A model generated the notes under the pieces. It was not told the origin of the DNA and ran no database searches. It saw nothing but the letters and a program-made list of their open reading frames with translations. Below, piece after piece: positions 27,740 to 33,764 of a stretch of 64,000 nt of DNA. The DNA lies in contig JACKJC010000001.1 of assembly GCA_020638195.1 (NCBI GenBank), positions 1,167,001 to 1,231,000 on the forward strand, read 5' to 3'. How positions within the stretch are numbered: position 1 is the first letter of the stretch; every line of letters starts with the position of its first letter. The position numbers and the translations under genes were made by a program. This stretch comes from Methylobacteriaceae bacterium. GTDB lineage: Bacteria; Pseudomonadota; Alphaproteobacteria; Rhizobiales; Beijerinckiaceae.

Positions 27740-28549
27740 TCAGTCGCTCCAGCCGGCGCCCTCGAAGCCCGCACGGCCGAAGGCCACGCCGCCATCGACC
27801 GTCACCGTCGATCCGACGACATAATCGCCGGCGCGCGAGGCCAGGAAAATCGCGGCGCCCGCCATGTCTTCAGGAAGCCCGATGCGGCCCGCCGGCACGC
27901 GTCCGGCGACGACATCCGCATGGTCGCGCGCCGCCGTGTTCATGTCGGACTGGAAGGGGCCGGGCGCGATCGCCGTGACGACAATGTGATCCTTGATGAG
28001 TCGGACCGCCATGCGGCGCGTGAGATGGATGAGGCCCGCCTTGCTCGCCGCATAGGGATAGGTCTCCAGAGGATTGACGAAAATGCCGTCGATCGAGGCG
28101 ATATTGATGAGTTTTGCGGGACGTTCCGCGGTCGCAGCGGCGCGCAGCAGCGGCGCGAGTTCCTTGGCGAGGAAGAACGGCGTCTTCATGTTCAGGTCGA
28201 CGACCTTGTCCCATCCAGCCTCGGGAAACTGGTCGAAATCCGCGGCCCAGGCGGCGCCGGCGTTGTTGACGAGAATGTCGATCTTCTCTTCGCGCTCGGC
28301 CAGCTCCTTGCCGAAGGTCCTGATGCCCTCGAGCGTCGAGAGGTCGCAGGGGATGGAAATACATTCACCCTTGCCGAGCGCCGTCATTTCTTTCGCTGCC
28401 GCGTCACAGGCCGCCGCCTTGCGCGCGGTGATGTAGACCCGTTTGACGCCGTAGGTCAGGAACCCTTCCGCGATCATGCGGCCGATGCCGCGCGAGCCTC
28501 CGGTGACGACCGCGATCTTGCCCTCGAGCGAAAAGAGATTCTCGAACAT
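27740..28549 (-). CDS. Short-chain dehydrogenase/reductase (gluconate 5-dehydrogenase/RhlG-like)
   Basis: This 269-residue SDR starts at ATG 28549 behind GGGAGG. Cofactor motif TGGSRGIGRMIAEGF lies near residue 17, NNAGAAWA near residue 95, and catalytic Ser in INIASIDG with YPYAASKAG (YxxxK) near residue 170. The sequence resembles the RhlG/gluconate 5-dehydrogenase group. It leads a minus-strand run with a crotonase and a reductase, divergent from a second SDR-crotonase pair. Confidence 0.9.
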   Translation of the reverse strand: MFENLFSLEGKIAVVTGGSRGIGRMIAEGFLTYGVKRVYITARKAAACDAAAKEMTALGKGECISIPCDLSTLEGIRTFGKELAEREEKIDILVNNAGAAWAADFDQFPEAGWDKVVDLNMKTPFFLAKELAPLLRAAATAERPAKLINIASIDGIFVNPLETYPYAASKAGLIHLTRRMAVRLIKDHIVVTAIAPGPFQSDMNTAARDHADVVAGRVPAGRIGLPEDMAGAAIFLASRAGDYVVGSTVTVDGGVAFGRAGFEGAGWSD

Positions 28550-28728
28550 GTGTCCTCCCTGCGGGCGCTCCGCCCTGTTTGCGGCGAGCATATAGCAGGG
28601 ACGGACCTTTCGCGACGCGGAATCGCGTTTCGCCGGACAGACCCGCCATGCGCTCGAAGAAGGTTTCGCGTCGGGGTGACATGGGCGACAATGGCGTCAA
28701 GAAAATTGCTTGAACGGGAGAGAGACGA
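28550..28728. promoter_or_regulatory. Shared region between two divergent SDR genes
   Basis: This 179-bp gap must hold the promoters for both the minus-strand and plus-strand SDR-crotonase runs. Ribosome sites are visible at both ends (GGGAGG on the minus strand, GGGAGAGAG on the plus). No convincing -35/-10 pair or strong palindrome was found. Confidence 0.4.
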
Positions 28729-29514
28729 ATGACAAAGCCGCTGCACGGACGCGTGGCGCTGGTGACGGGCGGGTCGCGCGGCATTGGACGCGCGATCGCC
28801 ATGGCGCTGGCGGAGGACGGCGCCGATGTCGCGATCGGCTATCGCCGCGACGAGGATTCGGCGAAAGAATCGGTCAAGCTGCTCGAAGGGTTGGGCGTGC
28901 GCGCGAAAGCCTATTCGGCGTCGATGGAGAACCACGAGCAGGTCGTCGCCATGGCAGACCGCGCCATCGCCGATTTCGGTTTTGTCGACATTCTCGTCAA
29001 CAATGCCGGCATTGCTTCGCGCGGGCGTTCGGTGCTCGACACGGAGCCCGAAGAAATCGCACGCCTCCTGACGGTGCACGCCATGGCGCCGCACTGGCTC
29101 AGCCGTCGCATCATCCCCTCCATGCGCACGCGCCCGCGCGGCGACATCATCATGATCTCGAGCGTCGCGACGCTGAAAATGGGCGCCAACGGCGCGCCCT
29201 ACAACATGGCCAAGGCCGCGATGGAGGCGCTCGCCTATACGCTCGCCAAGGAAGAGCGAGGGCACGGAACGCACGTGAACGTCGTGGCGCCGGGCTTGGT
29301 CGAGACCGACATGGGCACGCGGCTGGTGAAGGGCGCGGCCGGCATCGACGACATCCACGCGCTCGACAAGCACATGCCCTACGGGCGCGTCTGCCAGCCG
29401 CAGGACATTGCCAACGCCGTGCGCTTCCTGGTCTCGCCATACGCGGGCTACATCAATGGCGAAAAGATCAACGTGCACGGCGGCGGGCAGACGATTCCCG
29501 GCGTCGGCGGCTAG
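28729..29514 (+). CDS. Short-chain dehydrogenase/reductase (FabG-like)
   Basis: This 261-residue SDR has VTGGSRGIGRAIAMALAE near residue 11, NNAGIASRG near residue 91, catalytic Ser in IMISSVATL near residue 143, and YNMAKAA (YxxxK) near residue 158. A C-terminal YINGEKINVHGGG closes the active site. It would oxidise or reduce a hydroxyacyl or ring alcohol substrate. It is followed after 9 bp by a crotonase gene, mirroring the divergent minus-strand pair. Confidence 0.9.
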   Translation: MTKPLHGRVALVTGGSRGIGRAIAMALAEDGADVAIGYRRDEDSAKESVKLLEGLGVRAKAYSASMENHEQVVAMADRAIADFGFVDILVNNAGIASRGRSVLDTEPEEIARLLTVHAMAPHWLSRRIIPSMRTRPRGDIIMISSVATLKMGANGAPYNMAKAAMEALAYTLAKEERGHGTHVNVVAPGLVETDMGTRLVKGAAGIDDIHALDKHMPYGRVCQPQDIANAVRFLVSPYAGYINGEKINVHGGGQTIPGVGG

Positions 29515-29523
29515 GAGGGGCCG

Positions 29524-30264
29524 ATGGACAAGCCGCTCACGCGCGAAGACAGGAATGGCGCCGCCATTCTCACGCTCAACCGGCCGGACAAGCTGAATGC
29601 GCTGACGATCGACATGTTTCTGCTGTTGCGCGAACATGTCGACGCCATAGCGCAGCAGACCGACAAGATCGGTCTCGTACTGTTGCGCGGCGCCGGAAAA
29701 TGTTTCTGCGCGGGCAACGATCTCGCTAGCATCGCGTCTGGCGCGAAGCCGCCGAAGCCGTGGTTCCAGGGCGAGACGATCGAAAAGCTCGCCAATCTGC
29801 CGCAGCCCGTGATCACCGCCGTGCACGGTCATTGCTACACGGGTGGGCTGGAGCTCGCGCTAGCGGGAGACATCATCGTCGCGTCGGCCAACGCGAAGTT
29901 CGGCGACACGCACGGCAAGTGGGCTCTGACGCCTGTCTGGGGCATGAGCCAGCGCCTGCCGCGCCGCGTCGGCGCCGCCAAGGCGAAGGAAATGATGTTC
30001 ACCAGCCGCACCTATTCGGGCGCGCAGGCCGAGCAAATCGGGCTCGCGAATTTCTGCGTCGCCGACGACGTCTTCGAGGCGGAAGTAGAAAAGCTGACGA
30101 AGGAAATTCTCGGCAATAGCTGGTTCAGCCATCGCGCCAACAAGAAGCTTGTCGACGACACCGAGGGGCTGTCGCTGAAGGCCGGCCTCGCGCATGAAAT
30201 CTACAAGAGCGAGGGACGCGGGCCGGATTCGCAGGAGCGGATAGCGGCTTTCATGAAGAGGTAG
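29524..30264 (+). CDS. Enoyl-CoA hydratase/isomerase family protein
   Basis: This 246-residue crotonase has GKCFCAGNDLASI near residue 59 and HGHCYTGGLELALAGD near residue 101. The acid/base region is THGKWALTPVWGMSQRLPRRVG. It starts 9 bp after the SDR stop with a GGAGG site, so the two are co-transcribed. The segment around TPVWGMSQ resembles that of the crotonase at 15229-16002 (IMPGWGLSQ), which suggests these two are more alike than either is to the 26843 protein. Confidence 0.9.
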   Translation: MDKPLTREDRNGAAILTLNRPDKLNALTIDMFLLLREHVDAIAQQTDKIGLVLLRGAGKCFCAGNDLASIASGAKPPKPWFQGETIEKLANLPQPVITAVHGHCYTGGLELALAGDIIVASANAKFGDTHGKWALTPVWGMSQRLPRRVGAAKAKEMMFTSRTYSGAQAEQIGLANFCVADDVFEAEVEKLTKEILGNSWFSHRANKKLVDDTEGLSLKAGLAHEIYKSEGRGPDSQERIAAFMKR

Positions 30265-30287
30265 CGTCGCCTCGCAGGCCCCGGCCG

Positions 30288-30378
30288 CCATCCCCGACGG
30301 CCGCAGGCCGATCCGGGATCCAGCGGCGGAGACATCGCTCCGGATCCCGGCTCTGCGCTTCGCTCCGGCCGGGATGAC
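30288..30378. repeat. Palindromic intergenic repeat, family B copy 3
   Basis: The element begins CCATCCCCGACGGCCGCAGGCCGATCC and ends CGCTCCGGCCGGGATGAC, with GGATCC arms inside. It sits between the crotonase and cyclase genes on the same strand. It closely matches 21044-21136 in its second half (CGGCTCT...GCTTCGCTCCGGCCGGGA). Confidence 0.8.
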
Positions 30379-30403
30379 ACTGTTGACCGCAAAGGAATCG
30401 ACT

Positions 30404-31429
30404 ATGGCCACCAAACGTTGGGTCAACAAGCCCGAGGGATCGAACTGGGGCCGTTTCGGCGACGACGATCAGCGCGGCAAGATGAACCTGCTGACCCCGG
30501 AGCGGCGCGTGGCCGCTGCGCGAGAAGTGAAGGAAGGCCTCGCCTTCACCTTGTCGCTGCCGCTCGACTATCCCGGCGGCAATGCGATCTTCGCGCATCG
30601 CAAGGCGCCGCAACTGCAATACGAGAAGCGCGGCGGGGCGGCCTATAATTTCAACTTCAAGCTGTCGCACATCTGCGCGGAATATTGCGACATCGTCTGC
30701 GACGACGCCGTCCTCCTCTACCTGCAATATTCCACGCAATGGGACGGTCTGAGCCATGTCGGGCAGATGTTCGACGCCGACGGCGATGGCGTGCCGGAAA
30801 AGGTCTATTACAACGGCTGGCGCGGCGGTGTGGACCTCGTTGGTCCCGAGGATGCGAAAGAGGGGTTCGGCGCGCACAAGCTGGGCGTGGAAAATTTCGC
30901 GACCGCCGGCGTGCAGGGGCGCGGCGTGCTCGTCGATCTCCATCGCATCAACGGCCGCAAGAAGGCGTTTGTCGGCTACGACGATCTGATGCGCGCGCTC
31001 GATGCGCAGAAGGTCGGCGTCGAGGCCGGCGATTTCCTGTGCCTCTATACCGGCTACGGCGATCTCATCATGGAGATGAACAGGCAGCCCGACGTCAACG
31101 TGCTGCATTCCTCCTGCGCCGCGCTCGACGGGCGCGACGCACGGCTGCTGCAATGGATCAGCGACACCGATCTCGTCGCCATCTGCTCGGACAGTCTCGC
31201 GGTCGAGGTGTTTCCGCCGCGCCCGGCGGAGGGCGACTCCTTTCCCATGCTGCCACTGCACAATCATTGCCTGTTCAAGCAGGGCGTGCATCTCGGCGAA
31301 CTCTGGTACTTCACGGAGCTCGCGCAATGGCTCGCCGCGCACGACCGTTGGCGCTTCCAGTTGACCGCGCCGCCGTTGCGACTGCCTGGCGCGGTCGGCT
31401 CGCCGGCGACGCCGGTCGCGGTGGTATGA
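30404..31429 (+). CDS. Cyclase-family metal-dependent hydrolase (kynurenine formamidase superfamily)
   Basis: This 341-residue protein starts at ATG 30404. It belongs to the putative cyclase group (COG1878-like), marked by NWGRFGDDDQRGKMNLLTPE at the N-terminus. The usual metal motif HxGTHxDxPxH is replaced by STQWDGLSHVG near residue 115, the form seen in the larger QWDG subgroup. VLVDLHRING and FLCLYTGYGD follow. Characterised relatives hydrolyse cyclic amides or lactones such as isatin, but the function of this subgroup is mostly unknown. Its stop overlaps the next start (ATGA). Confidence 0.82.
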   Translation: MATKRWVNKPEGSNWGRFGDDDQRGKMNLLTPERRVAAAREVKEGLAFTLSLPLDYPGGNAIFAHRKAPQLQYEKRGGAAYNFNFKLSHICAEYCDIVCDDAVLLYLQYSTQWDGLSHVGQMFDADGDGVPEKVYYNGWRGGVDLVGPEDAKEGFGAHKLGVENFATAGVQGRGVLVDLHRINGRKKAFVGYDDLMRALDAQKVGVEAGDFLCLYTGYGDLIMEMNRQPDVNVLHSSCAALDGRDARLLQWISDTDLVAICSDSLAVEVFPPRPAEGDSFPMLPLHNHCLFKQGVHLGELWYFTELAQWLAAHDRWRFQLTAPPLRLPGAVGSPATPVAVV

Positions 31430-32535
31430 GCGCGATGGCGAAGACGGTTCTGGTCGCCGGCGCGTCCGGCGTGGTCGGGCAGGCCGCGGTCGACCATTTT
31501 GCGAAATTGCCAGGGTGGAACACGATCGCTGTGTCCCGCCGCGCGCCGCTGGTGCGTGCATCGAGTGCGTGGAAACACGTTCCCCTCGACCTCACGAACG
31601 CCGCCGCATGTCGCGCGGCGGTGGCGGCCATGCCGCGCGTGACGCATCTCGTCTACGGCGCGCTGCATGAAAAGCCGGAACTGGTCGCGGGCTGGCGCGA
31701 TCCCCAGCAGATGACGACAAATCTCGCCATGCTGCGCAATCTGGTCGAACCGCTGGTGGACCTCGGCGCGCTCGAACATGTCACGCTGCTGCAGGGCACC
31801 AAGGCCTACGGCGTGCATCTGCATCGCATCGCAGTGCCCGCGCGGGAAAAATGGCCGCGCGACGATCACGAAAATTTCTACTGGCTGCAGGAAGATTTCT
31901 TGCGCGATATCGCTGCGCGAAAAAACTTCGCGTTCACGATCTTCCGGCCGCAGATCATATTCGGCGACGCCATCGGCGCGGCCATGAATATCATGACCGT
32001 GCTCGGCGCCTATGCGGCGATCCGGCGCGAGGAGGGCCTGCCTTTTTCCTATCCCGGCGGCTCCGACTATCTGCTGGAAGCCGTCGACGCCCGCCTGCTG
32101 GCGCGCGCCTTCGCCTGGGCGGCCGAGGCGCCGGCGGCTCGTGGCGAAACCTTCAATTTCACCAACGGCGACGTCTTCGTATGGCGCAACGTCTGGCCGG
32201 CGATTGCGAGCGCTCTGACGATTGCGCCGGGCGAGCCCGAGCCGCTGCGGCTGGCTGAATATCTGCCCACGCGCGCCAATATCTGGCGCTCGATCGCGAA
32301 GCGAAACGGTCTGGTCGAGCCCGATCTAGGGAAGCTGGTTGGCCGTTCCGCGGAATATGCCGACTACTGCATGGCATCGCTGACCGGCAGGGCCGCGCCG
32401 CCGGCGCTCGTCAGCACGATCAAGATCAGGCAGGCGGGTTTCGGCGATTGCATCGACACGGAGGACATGTTCCGCGATCTCTTCGCGGCCATGATCGAGA
32501 AGCGCATCCTGCCCTCGCTCCGCAGTTTCGCCTGA
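31426..32535 (+). CDS. NAD(P)-dependent epimerase/reductase of the PRISE-like SDR group
   Basis: This 369-residue extended SDR has the nucleotide motif VLVAGASGVVGQAAVDHF near residue 8. Its LLQGTKAYGVH near residue 125 and NFYWLQEDFL near residue 150 match the progesterone 5-beta-reductase/iridoid synthase (PRISE) pattern, where Lys and Tyr replace the classical YxxxK. PRISE enzymes reduce activated C=C bonds of enones. Translation is coupled to the cyclase gene by an ATGA overlap, so both probably act in one pathway. Confidence 0.82.
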   Translation: MSAMAKTVLVAGASGVVGQAAVDHFAKLPGWNTIAVSRRAPLVRASSAWKHVPLDLTNAAACRAAVAAMPRVTHLVYGALHEKPELVAGWRDPQQMTTNLAMLRNLVEPLVDLGALEHVTLLQGTKAYGVHLHRIAVPAREKWPRDDHENFYWLQEDFLRDIAARKNFAFTIFRPQIIFGDAIGAAMNIMTVLGAYAAIRREEGLPFSYPGGSDYLLEAVDARLLARAFAWAAEAPAARGETFNFTNGDVFVWRNVWPAIASALTIAPGEPEPLRLAEYLPTRANIWRSIAKRNGLVEPDLGKLVGRSAEYADYCMASLTGRAAPPALVSTIKIRQAGFGDCIDTEDMFRDLFAAMIEKRILPSLRSFA

Positions 32536-32557
32536 GCCGCGCGGCAACAAAGCCGAT

Positions 32558-32989
32558 CTAGCGCGGTTCGCCGTCGATAACTTCGAAATGTGTGAATTCG
32601 AAACCCGGCGCGACCGTGCAGCCGACGAGCGTCCATGCGCCGAGCGAGCGCGCCGCCTGCCAGGCGTTGGCCGGTACGATCGCCTGTGGCCGTTGACCCT
32701 GCGCAAGATCCGGCCCGAGCAGATGCGCGCGCCGCACTCCCGCCTCCTCTATCAGCAGTTCGAGCGGCGCGCCGGCATAGTGGTGCCAGCCTTCGGCGGC
32801 GTCGACGCGATGCCAGCGCGACGGCTTGCCGCCGGGCAGCAGGAAATAGATGGCGGTGGAGGCGGCTCGACCGTCAGCCCTGGCCGGATCGCGAAAGGTC
32901 TCGCGGTAGAAGCCGCCCTCCGGATGGGCCGTCAGATCGAGAAGCCGCACGATCTCATCGGCGCTCTTCCCATTGGTATCGCCCGTCAT
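32558..32989 (-). CDS. Cupin-fold protein (DUF985/Cupin_5 type)
   Basis: This 143-residue protein shows the DUF985 pattern: LDLTAHPEGGFYRETFR near residue 17, STAIYFLLPGGKPSRWHRVDAAEGWHHYAG near residue 45, and VIVP-like IVPANAWQAA near residue 100. These give a beta-barrel with a small-ligand pocket. Biochemical function is not established. It converges with the PRISE-like gene. Confidence 0.85.
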   Translation of the reverse strand: MTGDTNGKSADEIVRLLDLTAHPEGGFYRETFRDPARADGRAASTAIYFLLPGGKPSRWHRVDAAEGWHHYAGAPLELLIEEAGVRRAHLLGPDLAQGQRPQAIVPANAWQAARSLGAWTLVGCTVAPGFEFTHFEVIDGEPR

Positions 32990-33044
32990 GCCCTGCGCCT
33001 CCCGCCTGCGCTTGCCCTTTTAACGCCGCGATCCCTCGGGTAAA

Positions 33045-33608
33045 ATGGCGTTCATGCGGAGATTGTCTGCCAACCTGCCCGCCGCGGCGCTCGCGGCGCT
33101 TTTGTCGAACCTGCCCGCGCCGGCCAGCGCTTGGGAGGTCATCAACAACGGTTTGCCGACATTCGCGGCGGCCGAATCCTTCAGGCCGTCGTCCGGGAGT
33201 TCGCTCGATCCCGCCTCGCCCCTCAAGTTCGAAGCGGTGAAGGGACTGGGCTTCGGCTACGATCATCGCATCGGCGGCAAGTATCTCTTCGGCATGGAGC
33301 AGAAGACGGGCTTCGATGCTGGAGGCGACCTGCTGGGCCTCGCCTCCGGCTTCAATTTCTCGCGCACGAATATGAAATTCGGCTACGACATGGGCTCGTT
33401 CAAACCCTATATCTCGGCTTCCTTCGCCGAAACCCGCGGCCCGGCCTTCGGCGCCAATGTCTTCGCCGCGCCGCCGGATGCGGCGACGCCCTTCGCCTTC
33501 ACATCTTCGGCGACGACCGTCGGCGCGGGCTTTGATTACGCCATCACCGACAAACTGTCCTTCGGCATGTCGGTTTCCGCCACGCAGGTGTCCGGACCGC
33601 GCCGCTGA
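33045..33608 (+). CDS. Small outer-membrane beta-barrel-like protein
   Basis: This protein of about 187 residues has a signal peptide (hydrophobic LPAAALAALLSNLPAPASA) and a mature part of alternating polar/aromatic strands (GLGFGYDHRIGGKYLFGMEQ, NMKFGYDMGSFKPYISASFA, GAGFDYAITDKLSFGMSV), as in eight-stranded outer-membrane barrels. There is no C-terminal aromatic residue: the sequence ends SGPRR, which is unusual for the final strand and could reflect a different fold or a truncated end. An ATG at 33054 is an equally possible start. It precedes the caspase-fold gene by 156 bp. Confidence 0.6.
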   Translation: MAFMRRLSANLPAAALAALLSNLPAPASAWEVINNGLPTFAAAESFRPSSGSSLDPASPLKFEAVKGLGFGYDHRIGGKYLFGMEQKTGFDAGGDLLGLASGFNFSRTNMKFGYDMGSFKPYISASFAETRGPAFGANVFAAPPDAATPFAFTSSATTVGAGFDYAITDKLSFGMSVSATQVSGPRR

Positions 33609-33764
33609 GGCGGTCTCGATTGCGCGGACCGTCGTCGTTCAGGCGAGGTTCATGCAGTCCATCATAGCTTGTCGCGCAGGCGGGACTTGCGCTCCGTCAT
33701 TGACGTGGCGCAGGGCTTGTTCGACTGTTCCGGCTAAGTCTGAGGCTTGTCTTGGGGGTATGCG

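Noticed and set aside
28677..28705. TGAC-N15-GTCA inverted pair in the region between the divergent SDR genes
   Set aside because: Four-base arms at this spacing are expected by chance.
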